Assembly: GCF_000374865.1 (NCBI RefSeq)
Contig: NZ_KB895463.1
Span: 62,001 to 126,000, forward strand
From: Arthrobacter sp. 135MFCol5.1
GTDB taxonomy: Bacteria; Actinomycetota; Actinomycetes; Actinomycetales; Micrococcaceae
Length of the DNA stretch: 64,000 bases
Direction: 5' to 3'
Positions 17,760 to 27,937 of the stretch are shown here, one piece after another. Every line of letters begins with the position of its first letter. The first letter of the stretch is position 1. A model generated the notes under the pieces. The model saw only the letters and a program-made list of their open reading frames with translations, had not been told where the DNA came from and searched no databases. Both the position numbers and the translations under genes were made by a program.

Positions 17760-18953
17760 TCAGGCAGCCTCAAGGATGCTGACGTAGTTGGCGATGCCGA
17801 CGCCGCCCATGTTCTGCACCGCAGCCCTGCGCGGGGCCGCCAGCTGCATATCGCCGGCGGTCCCGGTGAGCTGCATCGCAGCAAGCACATGCTGCGAGAC
17901 TCCCGTGGCGCCCACCGGATGGCCCTTGGCCTTGAGTCCGCCGGAGACGTTGACCGGCAGCTTGCCGTCCTTGTACACCCAGCCTTCCTCAAGAGCCCGG
18001 GCGCCTTCGCCGGGGGCGGTCAGGCCCATGGCTTCGTACATGAGCAGTTCCGCGATGGTGAAGCAGTCATGGACTTCGGCCAGGTCCAGGTCTTCGAGCC
18101 CGACGCCGGCCATCGCCAGGGCGCGCTGCCAGGAGGCCCGGGTGGCCTCGAACGCCGTGGGGTCGCGGCGGTCGGTGGGGAAGAAGTCGTTGGCTTGGCC
18201 GAAGCCGGCAAGCCGTACCGGAGCCGTGGCACCGCCGGTGGGGGAGACGGACAGCACGACGGCGGCTGCACCGTCCGAGACGGGGGAGCAGTCGGTGCGG
18301 CGCAGCGGGTCGGCCACCATCGGGTTCTTGTCCGAGACGGTCCGGCAGAACTCCTCGCCAAGGTCCTTGCGGAGCTGGGCGTAGGGGTTGTCCACGCCGT
18401 TGCGGTGGTTCTTCGCTGCGATGCTGCCCAGTATGTCTCCCAGGCTGCCGGCGGCGTCGTAGCGCTTGGCGTAGTGTTTTGCCACTTCGGCGAAGAGCCC
18501 GGTGAAACCTGTGGTGGACTGTCTCCCGGCCATGTCGTAGTCCGCCCCGAGAAGCGCGGCGCCCACCACGTCTGCCCCGGCGTGGGTCATCTTTTCCGCG
18601 CCAATCACCAGGACCGTTTTTGCGGTACCGGCCAGCAGCGACTTGGTGCCCTGCTGGAAGGCGGCCGAGCCGGAAGCGCACGCGTTCTCCACACGGGTGG
18701 CCGGGACGTTGGCCAGGTCCGGGGAAACCTGCAGGGCCAGTGACGAGGGGAAGGCCAGCGGCATCATGCCGGCGTTGAACTGGCCCACGTAGACCTCGTC
18801 TATCTGCGACGGTTCAACGCCCGCGGTGCTGATGGCGTCCGTGGCCACCTGGACAATCAGCGATTCGAGGGTCTCGTCCGCCAGCTTGCCAAACCTGCTG
18901 TGCCCCCAGCCGGTGATCAGGACATCCTTGCCAAACTGGTCTTTCAGGCTCAC
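17760..18953 (-). CDS. Thiolase of the SCP-x type (acetyl-CoA acetyltransferase)
   Basis: A 397-residue thiolase. The nucleophilic Cys is in [19 protein letters not shown] and the C-terminal [14 protein letters not shown] supply the other active-site elements. The sequence is of the SCP-x/non-specific lipid-transfer thiolase group, not classical AtoB. It starts with GTG overlapping the stop of the CoA-transferase beta gene (GTGA). In this operon it should cleave acetoacetyl-CoA, or a related 3-ketoacyl-CoA, to acetyl-CoA. Confidence 0.88.
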   Translation of the reverse strand: MSLKDQFGKDVLITGWGHSRFGKLADETLESLIVQVATDAISTAGVEPSQIDEVYVGQFNAGMMPLAFPSSLALQVSPDLANVPATRVENACASGSAAFQQGTKSLLAGTAKTVLVIGAEKMTHAGADVVGAALLGADYDMAGRQSTTGFTGLFAEVAKHYAKRYDAAGSLGDILGSIAAKNHRNGVDNPYAQLRKDLGEEFCRTVSDKNPMVADPLRRTDCSPVSDGAAAVVLSVSPTGGATAPVRLAGFGQANDFFPTDRRDPTAFEATRASWQRALAMAGVGLEDLDLAEVHDCFTIAELLMYEAMGLTAPGEGARALEEGWVYKDGKLPVNVSGGLKAKGHPVGATGVSQHVLAAMQLTGTAGDMQLAAPRRAAVQNMGGVGIANYVSILEAA

Positions 18954-19621
18954 GCTGCCACTTCCTCGTTCTCAAGCCGGACATCGAAGCCGGCGTCGGT
19001 CTTTTCCCGGATCTCCTCTTCGGTGACGCCTGGCGCCAGCCGGGTCAGCGTGAGCTGCCGTCCGCCGTCGCCCGTTTTGTAAAGGTCAAACACGGCGAGG
19101 TCGCTGATGATCCGGTCCACGCAGCTGAGCCCCGTCAGCGGGAGGGTGCATTGGCTGACGATCTTGGCGCTGCCGTCCTTGGCGTTGTGTTCGGTCAGGA
19201 CCACCACGCGCGGTGTTCCGGCCACCAGGTCCATGGCGCCGCCCATGCCTTTGACCATCTTGCCCGGGATGGTCCAGTTGGCCAGGTCACCATCGCCGGA
19301 GACCTGCATGGCGCCCAGGATCGCCACCTTGACATGGCCCCCGCGGATCATGCCGAACGAAGTGGCGGAATCGAAGATGCTGCCGCCGGGCAACACCGTG
19401 ACGGTCTGCTTGCCGGCGTTGATCAGGTCCGCGTCCTCTTCGCCCTCGAACGGGAACGGCCCCATGCCCAGCAGCCCGTTCTCGCTCTGCAGCACCACCC
19501 GCACGCCCTCGGGCAGGTTGTTGGCCACCAGTGTGGGGATGCCGATCCCCAGGTTGACGTAGTCGCCGTCATTCAGTTCCCCGGCCGCAATCGCAGCCAT
19601 CTCATCCCTGGTCCAGGCCAT
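18950..19621 (-). CDS. 3-oxoacid CoA-transferase, subunit B
   Basis: A 223-residue CoA-transferase beta subunit. The catalytic Glu is in [29 protein letters not shown] near the N-terminus and GGAMDLVAG are conserved. AAGGAG seven bases before ATG 19621 fixes the start. With subunit A (21141-21872) it activates acetoacetate or another short 3-oxoacid with CoA. Unusually, the transporter gene lies between the two subunits. Confidence 0.92.
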   Translation of the reverse strand: MAWTRDEMAAIAAGELNDGDYVNLGIGIPTLVANNLPEGVRVVLQSENGLLGMGPFPFEGEEDADLINAGKQTVTVLPGGSIFDSATSFGMIRGGHVKVAILGAMQVSGDGDLANWTIPGKMVKGMGGAMDLVAGTPRVVVLTEHNAKDGSAKIVSQCTLPLTGLSCVDRIISDLAVFDLYKTGDGGRQLTLTRLAPGVTEEEIREKTDAGFDVRLENEEVAA

Positions 19622-19665
19622 GGCGAAACTCCTTTTTCCTTCTCGCAGTATTCGGGTGTCTGTAG

Positions 19666-21105
19666 TCAGTTGGGTATTACCGGCGGCACGAATTCGAATG
19701 TCATTCCCAGCAGCCAGGCCAACAGCAGCACAACCGGCAGGTGGAACAGGAACTGCTGGAACGTGAAGCCCACCAGGTCCCGGGCGCGCAGGCCCAAGAC
19801 GGCCAGCAGCGGCAGCATGAAGAACGGGTTGATGAGGTTGGGCAGGGCCTCGGCCATGTTGTAGATCTGCACGGTCCAGCCAAGGTTCATGTTTACGTCC
19901 GTCGCGGATTGCATGACGTAGGGTGCCTCGACCAGCCACTTGCCTCCGCCGGAAGGGACGAACATCCCCAGGAAGGCCGTGTAAAGGGCGATGATGACCG
20001 CGAACGCCCCGTTGCCGCCGATGCTGGTGAAGAAATGGGCCAGATGCTCGGACACCGAGAGGCCGCCCGCGCCCGTCGCCTTGGTGAGGATGGCCGCCAT
20101 CGCCGCATAGAGCGGGAACTGGACCAAAATGCCTGCGGTTGCGGGCACGGCCTTGGTCACGGACTGGAGGAATTTGCGCGGGGTTCCGTGCAGCACAAGC
20201 CCCAGCATCAGGAAGACCAGCAGGTAGCCGTTCAGTGAACTGACCACGCTCAGGATGGGCAGGGTCAGGAGCTGGGACACCAGCCAGCCGAGGGTGAGCA
20301 CCCCCGCCAGGATGGGCAGGACCCTGCTGTATTCGAGCCACTCGCCGGGGCGCGACTTTTCGGCCGGCGGTTCGGGCTGGTCATCAAGGTCGACGCCGAG
20401 GTCGGCCGCGGTTTTGACGGCGCCGCCCGTGGGGGCGGAGAAGTGGGCAATGACGGTGGTCAGCACCATCAGGATGACCAGGGTCAGCAGGGACTGCCAG
20501 GTGAAGATGGTGGTGCCGAAGTCCAGGACGCCGGTGATCTTCAGGAGCGCCGGCGGAATGGAAGCCTTGGTTGCCTGGAGCTGGGCCGCGGAGGAGGACA
20601 TCCCCAGCGCCCAGACTGCGCCCAGCCCCATGAACGCCGCCGCGCCGAGGGCCCGGTAGTCGACGTGAAGGTCCCCCCGGCGGGCCACGGCACGCGCCAG
20701 GAGGCCGCCGAAGATCAGGCTCAAACCCCAGTTCACGAACGACACCGACATGGAGATCACGGCAACAAAGCTGACGGCGGTCCGCGCGGAGCCGGGAACC
20801 TGGGCCAGGCGTTCAATCAGCCGGGCCACAGGGGGCGAGGTTGCCACGACGTAACCGGTCAGGACAACCATTGACATCTGGAGGGTGAAAGCGGTCAGGT
20901 CCCAGAATCCGTTGCCGAAGGAATCCACCACGGCTTTGGGCGAAGCGCCTGCCGCCAACGCTGCGACGGCGACGAGCAGCACCCCGGCCAAGGCGAAGAT
21001 GTACGCGTCAGGGAACCATTTCTGTGTCCATCCGGCCAGCCTCTCCGCCATCCGGGCCAGGCCTTTCTGGCGGATATCGAGGTCATCGGGTTGCGTGGTA
21101 GTCAT
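19666..21105 (-). CDS. Short-chain fatty acid transporter, AtoE family
   Basis: A 479-residue integral membrane protein with about ten to twelve helices. The pattern [20 protein letters not shown] at the start, [20 protein letters not shown] and [17 protein letters not shown] are features of the AtoE/TIGR00366 family, which carries short-chain fatty acids such as butyrate or acetoacetate. It is embedded between CoA-transferase subunits, supporting uptake of the pathway substrate. Confidence 0.9.
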   Translation of the reverse strand: MTTTQPDDLDIRQKGLARMAERLAGWTQKWFPDAYIFALAGVLLVAVAALAAGASPKAVVDSFGNGFWDLTAFTLQMSMVVLTGYVVATSPPVARLIERLAQVPGSARTAVSFVAVISMSVSFVNWGLSLIFGGLLARAVARRGDLHVDYRALGAAAFMGLGAVWALGMSSSAAQLQATKASIPPALLKITGVLDFGTTIFTWQSLLTLVILMVLTTVIAHFSAPTGGAVKTAADLGVDLDDQPEPPAEKSRPGEWLEYSRVLPILAGVLTLGWLVSQLLTLPILSVVSSLNGYLLVFLMLGLVLHGTPRKFLQSVTKAVPATAGILVQFPLYAAMAAILTKATGAGGLSVSEHLAHFFTSIGGNGAFAVIIALYTAFLGMFVPSGGGKWLVEAPYVMQSATDVNMNLGWTVQIYNMAEALPNLINPFFMLPLLAVLGLRARDLVGFTFQQFLFHLPVVLLLAWLLGMTFEFVPPVIPN

Positions 21106-21140
21106 AAGGTGGTGCTCTCCTTTGAGTTCCCGGCCACGGC

Positions 21141-21872
21141 TCAGACGGCCAGCGCTTCGGCGCCGGCAGCCACAGTGCGCTGGCGTACCGTCCGCTGCTC
21201 GATGTCCTTTACCCGGGCCGTGGCCTGGACCAACCGCTGGACAAAGACCCCGGGGGTGACGATGTGGTTCGGGTCCAGTTCGCCGGGGGAGACGATGACC
21301 TCCGCTTCGGCGATGGTGAGGACCGCTGCGGTGGCCACCACCGGGTTGAAGTTCCGGGCAGTGAAACGGTAGGTGAGGTTGCCGTCCGTGTCCGCGGTGT
21401 GCGCGTGGACCAGTGCGACGTCGGCCTTGATGGCGCGCTCCTGGACGAAAGTCTCGCCGTCGAACACCTCGTGCGGCTTGCCCTCGGCCACCAGGGTGCC
21501 CACGCCTGTTTTGGTGTAGAACGCCGGAATGCCGGCGCCGGCGGCGCGGAGGCGTTCCGCCAGTGTTCCCTGCGGGGTGAACTCAACCTCGAGTTTCCCT
21601 GCGAGGTACTGCTCCGCGAAGAGCTTGTTCTCGCCAACGTAGGAGGCGATGACCTTGCGGACCTGGCCGGCTTCGATCAGGATGCCCAGGCCCTTGCCGT
21701 CCACGCCCATGTTGTTCGAGACGACGGTGAGGTCCTTGACGCCGGAGTCGCGCACGGCTTCGATCAGGTCAGCGGGGATGCCGCTGAGGCCAAAGCCGCC
21801 CACGGCGAGGGTCATCCCGTCCCGCAGCGCGCCCGCCAGGGCTGCGATGGCAGAAGGCTGGAGTTTTTTCAT
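21141..21872 (-). CDS. 3-oxoacid CoA-transferase, subunit A
   Basis: A 243-residue CoA-transferase alpha subunit with GMTLAVGGFGLSGIPADLIEAV near the N-terminus and SNNMGVDGKGLGILIEAGQVRK. GAGGAG six bases before ATG 21872 fixes the start. It is the first gene of a four-gene operon (A subunit, AtoE carrier, B subunit, thiolase), divergent from an IclR regulator across an intergenic region carrying repeated GTGGAC half-sites. Confidence 0.92.
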   Translation of the reverse strand: MKKLQPSAIAALAGALRDGMTLAVGGFGLSGIPADLIEAVRDSGVKDLTVVSNNMGVDGKGLGILIEAGQVRKVIASYVGENKLFAEQYLAGKLEVEFTPQGTLAERLRAAGAGIPAFYTKTGVGTLVAEGKPHEVFDGETFVQERAIKADVALVHAHTADTDGNLTYRFTARNFNPVVATAAVLTIAEAEVIVSPGELDPNHIVTPGVFVQRLVQATARVKDIEQRTVRQRTVAAGAEALAV

Positions 21873-21898
21873 GACGTCTCCTCGTTGAGAGCAGTAAA

Positions 21899-22022
21899 CG
21901 TCCACTTAGTGGACGCAGGATCTGCTTCCGGAGACTACGGGCGGCTCATTGAACCTGTCAAGGACACAATGCCAAGGAATTACAGTGTGGACGATATGCT
22001 CAAACGTATCCATATTGTGGAC
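21899..22022. promoter_or_regulatory. Candidate IclR operator region with four GTGGAC half-sites
   Basis: A perfect palindrome CGTCCACTTAGTGGACG occupies 21899-21915. Two further GTGGAC half-sites in the same orientation start at 21987 and 22017, exactly 30 bases apart (about three helical turns). The region lies between the divergent CoA-transferase operon and the IclR gene. Binding by the IclR protein is inferred from position and symmetry. Confidence 0.55.
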
Positions 22023-22041
22023 ATTAGGAGGGTTTGTGACC

Positions 22042-22827
22042 ATGACGCCGGTGCAGGGCGCCCAGGTGGTGACGCGGATTGCCGGGCTGCTGCGGCTGGT
22101 AGGTCGAAGCGCGGAGGGCATGCCGCTGGCCGGGCTGGTGCGCGAATCAGGACTCACCCGCCCCACGGTCCACCGACTCCTTTCGTCCCTTGCCGCTGAA
22201 GGCTTGCTGGACCACGATCCCACCACCGGCAACTGGGTGCTCGGCCCGGAGGTGCTGCTCATGGGGTCCGTGGCCGCGGCACGCTTTCCGATGGAGGACA
22301 TTGCCCGCCCCAGCCTTCGACGACTTGCCGAGGCCACGGGGGAGAGCGCCTTCTTTTCGATCCGGCGCGGCGCTGAGACGGTCTGCCTGCTGCGCGAGGA
22401 AGGAAGTTTCCCCGTGCGTTCCTTCGTCCTGCACGAGGGCGTGCGGTTCCCGCTGGGTGTTGCGTCGGCCGGCACGGCCATCCTGGCCTTCCTGCCGGAA
22501 AGCGAGCAGGAGGAACTGCTGGACCGGTGGACTGACCACGCGGGGGCATTCGCGGCAAACCACACCGCCGCCTTGGTCCGGAAAAACCTTGCCCGCACAC
22601 GGCTGGCCGGATACTCGGTAAACCCCGGGCTGGTCCTGGAGGGAAGCTGGGGGATGGGTGCGGCGGTGTTCGACCGATCCGGCAAGCCGGCCTGGGCTTT
22701 GTCGTTGACCGGCATCGAGCCGCGCTTCAAACCCGAACGGCAGGAGGAACTTGGTGGCCTGCTGATGGCGGAGGCGCACCGGATTACGCAGCAGCTGGGC
22801 GGCGCGGACAGGCGGCGTACCCGCTAG
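22042..22827 (+). CDS. IclR-family transcriptional regulator
   Basis: A 261-residue regulator with an N-terminal winged helix ([23 protein letters not shown], about residues 29-51) and a C-terminal IclR effector domain ([32 protein letters not shown]). AGGAGG lies 10 bases before ATG 22042; a GTG at 22036, four bases from the same site, is an alternative start. It is divergent from the acetoacetate/short-chain fatty acid operon and probably controls it and itself. Its stop codon overlaps the convergent nadE stop by CTAG. Confidence 0.9.
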   Translation: MTPVQGAQVVTRIAGLLRLVGRSAEGMPLAGLVRESGLTRPTVHRLLSSLAAEGLLDHDPTTGNWVLGPEVLLMGSVAAARFPMEDIARPSLRRLAEATGESAFFSIRRGAETVCLLREEGSFPVRSFVLHEGVRFPLGVASAGTAILAFLPESEQEELLDRWTDHAGAFAANHTAALVRKNLARTRLAGYSVNPGLVLEGSWGMGAAVFDRSGKPAWALSLTGIEPRFKPERQEELGGLLMAEAHRITQQLGGADRRRTR

Positions 22828-23678
22828 AGTCCGGCGCGGGGCTCCTCCGGGCCCTGGTCCTTCCACCAGGTGTCAAAGATGGTCACCGGAACCGTGCGCT
22901 TGTGCCGGGTGCGGAGGAACTTCTGTTCGATCGATTCGGCCACTGTTTCCGGAACGTCGCGGCCTTCGAGGTAGTCGTCGATCTGGTCGTAGCTGATGCC
23001 GAGTTCGTCTTCGTCAGTACGGCCAGGACGGTCATCGAGGAGGTCGGCGGTGGGCACCTTCTCCCAGATGCGGGCCGGCGCTCCCAGTTCGGCCAACAGG
23101 GCCCTGTTCTGCCGCTTGTTGAGGCCGAACAGGGGCAGGATGTCCGCGCCGCCGTCGCCGTACTTGGTGAAGAAGCCGGTCACGGATTCGGCGCCGTGGT
23201 CTGTGCCGATCACCAGGTAGTTGAATTCCCCAGCCAGTGCGTACTGGGCGATCATGCGGGTGCGGGCCTTCGTGTTGCCCTTGTGGAAATCGGAAATCTC
23301 CGAGCCCACCGTTTTTTCGAACTCGTCCTCGAAACCGTCAACCGCTGCGGAGATGTTGAAGGTCCACTCGGTCTTGGCCTTGATGAAGTCCAGGGCTGCC
23401 TGCGCGTCATCCTCATCATGCTGCACGCCGTACGGCAGCCGTACAGCCACGAAGTTCGCTTCCACGCCCTCGGCCTGGAGTTCCTCCACCGCCAGCTGCG
23501 CAAGGCGCCCGGCCAAGGAGGAATCCAGCCCGCCGGAAATGCCCAGGACGAAGCCCTTGGTATGCGTTGCCTTCAGGTATTCCTTCAGGAATGTGACGCG
23601 CTTGCGCACCTCCCCTGCGGGGTCGATCCGGGGCAGAACGCCCATTTCTTCAATGATCTTGGCCTGGAGTTCGCGCAT
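22824..23678 (-). CDS. nadE: Ammonia-dependent NAD+ synthetase
   Basis: A 284-residue enzyme completing NAD synthesis from nicotinate adenine dinucleotide, ATP and ammonia. The ATP-pyrophosphatase P-loop is [34 protein letters not shown] and [13 protein letters not shown] are the NadE-specific regions. It lacks a glutaminase domain, so it uses free ammonia. ATG 23678 ([14 protein letters not shown]) matches the family N-terminus; an alternative in-frame start at 23708 adds 10 residues. Confidence 0.93.
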   Translation of the reverse strand: MRELQAKIIEEMGVLPRIDPAGEVRKRVTFLKEYLKATHTKGFVLGISGGLDSSLAGRLAQLAVEELQAEGVEANFVAVRLPYGVQHDEDDAQAALDFIKAKTEWTFNISAAVDGFEDEFEKTVGSEISDFHKGNTKARTRMIAQYALAGEFNYLVIGTDHGAESVTGFFTKYGDGGADILPLFGLNKRQNRALLAELGAPARIWEKVPTADLLDDRPGRTDEDELGISYDQIDDYLEGRDVPETVAESIEQKFLRTRHKRTVPVTIFDTWWKDQGPEEPRAGL

Positions 23679-23753
23679 GTGGTCCAGCCTAGCCAGCGCT
23701 GTCAACAACCCTCAACTGTTCCGGACGCGCGGCGCCCGGCGTAGCGTAACTGC

Positions 23754-25031
23754 ATGGAACGGACGGGGTGTGCAGTGGTGGGCGGCGGCCCGGCGGGAAT
23801 GATGCTCGGACTGTTGCTGGCCAGGGCCGGGGTGGACGTGGTTGTCCTGGAAAAACACGGCGATTTCCTGCGGGATTTCCGCGGCGACACGGTGCATGCT
23901 TCCACGATCCGGCTGATGGACGAGCTGGGCCTTGGCCCCGGATTCCGTGCCCTGCCGCAGAGCCGCCTGCAAAATGTGGCATTCCCGGTGCCGGGCGCCG
24001 GCCTGGTTACCCTGGCTGACTTCGACTCCTTGAAACCCCCGTACAACTATGTGGCCATGATGCCGCAGTGGGACTTCCTGGATTTCCTTGCATCCGCCGC
24101 CAAGGCTGAACCGACATTCACCCTCCTGATGGAATGCGAAGCCACGGGATTGGAGTTCGACGACGGCGGACGCGTCACCGCGGTGCGCTACCGGTCCGCC
24201 GGCGATACCGCGGCCGGCGGGGAGCAGGTGCTTCACGCCGACGTGGTGGTGGCGGCTGATGGCCGGCAGTCGGTGCTGCGCCGGGCCGCGGGGTTGTCCC
24301 CTAAGGAGTATCCGGTGCCGTTTGATGTGTGGTGGTTCAAACTTCCGCGCCGGACGCCAGGAAGGACTGGGGCGGCCGGGGTGGTCCCGGCCATAGGTGA
24401 CCGGGAAGCGATGATTGCACTGAACCGCACTGACTATTACCAGATGGGCTACCTCGCCCCGAAGGGTGCGGACGCCAGGATCCGGGCCGAAGGTGTGGAG
24501 CGGTTCCGCCGGCGTGTGGCCGCACTCCGACCCGACCTGGCGGACAGTGTCGGTTCGATCAGCAGCGTGGAAGACCTGCACTGGCTCGATGTCAGGCTGA
24601 ACCGCCTGCGCCGGTGGTATGCCGGCGGTTTCCTCTGCATCGGGGATGCCGCGCATGCCATGTCACCCGCCGGGGGCGTAGGAATCAACCTGGCCATCCA
24701 GGACGCGGTGGCAGCGGCGAAGCGGCTGGCGCCGGACCTGCGCCGCGGACAGGTGCGCACCGCCACCCTTGCTGCGGTCCAGCGCCGCCGCTGGATGCCC
24801 ACCGTGGTGGTGCAAACCGTGCAGCGGATCATGCACCGGGCCGTGTTCGTTCCGTTGTTCGCCGGGAAATTTCCTTCAGCCGATGCAGCCGGAAACACGT
24901 CCAGGCTCCGCCAGGCGCTGCTGTTCGCTATCAGGCACAACCCGGTCTTGAGGCGGATCCTGCCCCGGGTCATCGCTTTCGGTCCGCTTCCGGAGCACGC
25001 GCCAGGCTTTGCCCGCCCGCTCACCCACTAA
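23754..25031 (+). CDS. FAD-dependent monooxygenase (PHBH/UbiH-type)
   Basis: A 425-residue flavoprotein. The dinucleotide-binding motif is CAVVGGGPAGMMLGLLLARAG at the N-terminus; the second FAD motif GFLCIGDAAHAMSPAGGVGIN lies around residue 298, and VVAADGRQSVLRRAAG is the DG motif. These define class A aromatic/quinone hydroxylases or related FAD oxidoreductases. The substrate is unknown. It stands next to pyrE in the same direction with a 10-base gap, but there is no metabolic link. Confidence 0.88.
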   Translation: MERTGCAVVGGGPAGMMLGLLLARAGVDVVVLEKHGDFLRDFRGDTVHASTIRLMDELGLGPGFRALPQSRLQNVAFPVPGAGLVTLADFDSLKPPYNYVAMMPQWDFLDFLASAAKAEPTFTLLMECEATGLEFDDGGRVTAVRYRSAGDTAAGGEQVLHADVVVAADGRQSVLRRAAGLSPKEYPVPFDVWWFKLPRRTPGRTGAAGVVPAIGDREAMIALNRTDYYQMGYLAPKGADARIRAEGVERFRRRVAALRPDLADSVGSISSVEDLHWLDVRLNRLRRWYAGGFLCIGDAAHAMSPAGGVGINLAIQDAVAAAKRLAPDLRRGQVRTATLAAVQRRRWMPTVVVQTVQRIMHRAVFVPLFAGKFPSADAAGNTSRLRQALLFAIRHNPVLRRILPRVIAFGPLPEHAPGFARPLTH

Positions 25032-25041
25032 ACTGGAGCCC

Positions 25042-25626
25042 ATGACTTCGCCCACTCACGCTGCGCCTGACGCTGCCGCTGCCCGCGCCCGACTGCTCGA
25101 ACTGATCAAGGAACTCGCCGTTGTCCGCGGCAAGGTGATCCTTTCCAGCGGGGCCGAGGCCGACTACTACATCGACCTGCGCAGGATCACCCTGCACCAC
25201 GAAGCCTCCAAGCTGGTGGGCCAGGTGATGTTGGCCCTGGCTGACGACGCCGGGATCGACTTTGAGTGCGCAGGCGGGCTCACCATGGGCGCAGACCCGG
25301 TCGGTACCGCGGTGATGCACGCCGCGGTTGACGCAGGCCGGTCCGTTGACGCTTTCGTGGTCCGCAAAGCCCAGAAGTCTTACGGCATGGGCCGCCAGGT
25401 GGAGGGTCCGTCCGTCGAAGGTCGGAAGGTGCTGGTCCTGGAGGATACGTCCACCACCGGAGGATCGGCGCTGACGGCAGTGGAAGGCGTGCGGAAGGCT
25501 GGCGGGAACGTAGTGGCCGTTGCCGTCATCGTTGACCGCGACACCGGCGCCAAGGAGAAGATCGAGGCCGAAACGGGTGTTCCCTACCTGTTCGCGTTTG
25601 GCAAGGACGAGCTTGGCCTTGCCTAG
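25042..25626 (+). CDS. pyrE: Orotate phosphoribosyltransferase
   Basis: A 194-residue enzyme that makes orotidine monophosphate from orotate and PRPP in pyrimidine synthesis. The PRPP-binding loop is VLVLEDTSTTGGSALTAVE; YYIDLRRITLHHEA and FVVRKAQKSYGMGR carry the other substrate contacts. GGAG lies six bases before the ATG. Its stop codon overlaps the stop of the convergent flavin reductase gene by CTAG. Confidence 0.94.
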   Translation: MTSPTHAAPDAAAARARLLELIKELAVVRGKVILSSGAEADYYIDLRRITLHHEASKLVGQVMLALADDAGIDFECAGGLTMGADPVGTAVMHAAVDAGRSVDAFVVRKAQKSYGMGRQVEGPSVEGRKVLVLEDTSTTGGSALTAVEGVRKAGGNVVAVAVIVDRDTGAKEKIEAETGVPYLFAFGKDELGLA

Positions 25627-26336
25627 TACCCGGTAAGGGCGGCGGCAGGGCGCTGCCCTGGGCGTCCGGCCGGCTCCGGCAGCCGCTGCTCCGCCCTGGT
25701 GTTGGATCCAAAGTGGTGGCCCTGCCCGAAATAGTGGCGGAACGTATAGAACAGCGGTTGCCATGCGCCGACGTCCACATGTCGTGCGTCGAGGGCAAGG
25801 TCCTCCCTGACGTGGACTTTGCGCACCCGGACGTGCACGGCCTCCATATCCGTGTCCAGGGCCAGACTGTTTTCCAGCGTTGCCTCAATGTGGACGGGGC
25901 ATTCGGCGATCCGGAGCGGCGAAACTTCCATGCTCGGAAGGCTGGTCCAGCCGGTAAGGGCCCATTTGTCGGGTACGTACCGGTACAGCCGCTTCTTCTG
26001 GGGCGGTAACGGGTCCATTCCAGTAGTCATGGCAATCTGCTCTATTTGCCCGGCCAGGCGCGCCTCGGGAAGGTTGAGTACAACTTCGCGGCTCCGCATT
26101 AAATTCGCGTGGCCCTGGTTGGCGGTGCCGAGCCCCATGACGTAGTGGTCCCCCAGGGACCATGCAGAGGATATGGGTGTGATGTTCGTGCTGCCATCGG
26201 GGTTCGCGGTGGTCAAAAGGACAACGAGGGAGCCAAAGTAGTGGGCGCCCGGGGTGATGGCGGTGAACATGCCCCAATAGTCGCCCCTCAACAGTTTGGT
26301 GCCGGTCAAACCATCTCCGTGGAAGTATTGGAGCAT
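25623..26336 (-). CDS. Flavin reductase-like, FMN-binding domain protein
   Basis: A 237-residue protein. AITPGAHYFGSLVVLLTTAN, ITPISSAWSLGDHYVMGLG and REVVLNLPEARLAGQIEQIA match the FMN-binding split-barrel flavin reductase family. It probably reduces or binds FMN, perhaps for a partner oxygenase; the substrate is unknown. The start at 26336 is chosen from the family-like N-terminus; no clear ribosome site is visible. That start codon shares the CATG at 26334-26337 with the divergent regulator start. Confidence 0.75.
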   Translation of the reverse strand: MLQYFHGDGLTGTKLLRGDYWGMFTAITPGAHYFGSLVVLLTTANPDGSTNITPISSAWSLGDHYVMGLGTANQGHANLMRSREVVLNLPEARLAGQIEQIAMTTGMDPLPPQKKRLYRYVPDKWALTGWTSLPSMEVSPLRIAECPVHIEATLENSLALDTDMEAVHVRVRKVHVREDLALDARHVDVGAWQPLFYTFRHYFGQGHHFGSNTRAEQRLPEPAGRPGQRPAAALTGY

Positions 26337-27045
26337 GGCACCACTCTGGGCAGATGACTTGGCTTTGACGGCACGGGCCATGGCTGAGGAGTCGAGGGCC
26401 AGGATGCTGATCTCCCTCATGGACGCGCGGGCATGGACCGCGGCGGAACTGGCGGAGAGCGCTGGCATCACCCGCGGGACCGCCACGGTTCACCTTAACA
26501 AACTCACTGACGCGGGGTTGGTCGAGGACGTCCGCCAGGGGCGGCACAGGTATGTGAGGCTGAAGAACCGGAACGTGGCCGACGCGGTGGAGGCGCTGGT
26601 CCGGCTGAGCCCGCATGCAGAACCCGTGGTGCCCCGGTCCTTCCGGGCTCAGAAACATAACCATGAACTGCAACAGGGCCGGACCTGTTACCGCCACCTG
26701 GCCGGGGCCCTCGGAGTTGCAGTGACCCGGACTTGGCTGGACAAAGGGCTCCTCTCATCCGACTGGACGGTTACTGGCAACGGCCGGGCCTGGGCCCGGG
26801 ACGTTGGGATGCCGTTACCGGAGAACCCCACCCGTGCGCTGGCACGGCCATGCCTGGACTGGACCGAACGGGTAGACCACGCGGCCGGACTTTTTGCCGA
26901 ACTGTTCGCAGCAGGCGCGCTGGACCGGGGCTGGTTGATCCGTGGCTCGCACCCGCGGTCCGTCCGACTGACCGCCTTCGGCTCCGAAGAATTGCGTCGG
27001 TTCGGACTGGGGTCCGCACTTGGTCAGGGCCAGCGGGTGACCTAA
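26335..27045 (+). CDS. ArsR-type winged-helix regulator
   Basis: A 236-residue protein. The N-terminal winged helix (LTARAMAEESRARMLISLMD, then AAELAESAGITRGTATVHLNKL and RQGRHRYVRL) is ArsR-like. The long C-terminal part is conserved in related regulators but carries no recognised ligand site. GGAAG lies nine bases before ATG 26335. It is divergent from the flavin reductase and probably represses it and itself; both starts lie within one CATG, leaving no ordinary promoter space unless promoters lie inside the opposite coding regions. Confidence 0.78.
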   Translation: MAPLWADDLALTARAMAEESRARMLISLMDARAWTAAELAESAGITRGTATVHLNKLTDAGLVEDVRQGRHRYVRLKNRNVADAVEALVRLSPHAEPVVPRSFRAQKHNHELQQGRTCYRHLAGALGVAVTRTWLDKGLLSSDWTVTGNGRAWARDVGMPLPENPTRALARPCLDWTERVDHAAGLFAELFAAGALDRGWLIRGSHPRSVRLTAFGSEELRRFGLGSALGQGQRVT

Positions 27046-27086
27046 TATTTGCCTTATCACCCTTCAGTTGCTTGGAGACCCTACAC

Positions 27087-27854
27087 TTGCCCACCCAAGA
27101 ACAACCTTTGAGCGCTACCGACAAGGTCCAGAACCTGATTCTGGACAGCGCTGACTTTGAGGACTTCCTCAACGAGCTTGCGCGGTTTTCCGCGCACCAG
27201 ATGGCAGGCGACGGCGACGACGCCCTGTGCGGAATCACACTGCTCCGTGACCGGAAGGCAGCCACGATCGGCTGGAGCAGTGACTCGGCCCGGGAAGTGG
27301 ATGAAATCCAGTACTCCCTGTCCCAAGGGCCGTGCCTTACCGCGGCAAAGGACGAACGTGAGGTCTATGTTCCGGACCTTTTCGAGGAGGACAGGTGGGG
27401 GCCGGACTACGCCAACGCTGTTGCGTCCCACGGGCTGCGTTCGGTGCTTTCCCTGCCCTTCAACCTGCAGGGCGAGGCCAAGGCTGCCTTGAACCTCTAT
27501 TCCGACGTCCCGCACAAGTTCGATGGCGGGGCGGCTGCCCGTGCGCGGGACTTCACCAGGGAGATTTCGCAGGCACTGCGCCTCGCGGTCAGGTTCTCAC
27601 TGCATGCGGACAGCGCCTCAAATCTCCGCGCGACCCTGGAATCGCGGACCATCATCGACATCGCCATTGGCATTGTCATGGCGCAAAACCGCTGCAGCCA
27701 GGCGGCCGCCGTCGAAATCCTCACGGAGGCGTCCAGCAACAGCAACACCAAGCTGCGCGACATCGCCAGGTCGCTGGTGGATTCCGTCGGCGGGGCAGGC
27801 GCGCACACCCACTACCAGGAGCCGGGAAGCGTCAGGCCGGGCCAGAGCGCCTGA
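27087..27854 (+). CDS. GAF and ANTAR domain protein (RNA-binding antiterminator)
   Basis: A 255-residue protein with an N-terminal GAF sensor domain (about residues 15-165; SLSQGPCLTAAKDEREVYVPDL, GLRSVLSLPF) and a C-terminal ANTAR domain (about 190-240; ESRTIIDIAIGIVMAQNRCSQ, LRDIARSLVDSV). ANTAR proteins bind paired stem-loops in mRNA and stop premature termination. The start is TTG 27087, with GGAGA eight bases upstream; no ATG gives the full GAF domain. A STAS-like protein gene follows 83 bases downstream. Confidence 0.88.
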   Translation: MPTQEQPLSATDKVQNLILDSADFEDFLNELARFSAHQMAGDGDDALCGITLLRDRKAATIGWSSDSAREVDEIQYSLSQGPCLTAAKDEREVYVPDLFEEDRWGPDYANAVASHGLRSVLSLPFNLQGEAKAALNLYSDVPHKFDGGAAARARDFTREISQALRLAVRFSLHADSASNLRATLESRTIIDIAIGIVMAQNRCSQAAAVEILTEASSNSNTKLRDIARSLVDSVGGAGAHTHYQEPGSVRPGQSA

Positions 27855-27937
27855 GGGACGGCTTGTGCGGGGCTCCCGGTGGAGGTTACGCTTGCGGAGG
27901 TTGAGCCGTCGGCCATAGAACCTCTTTTGGAGTACCT

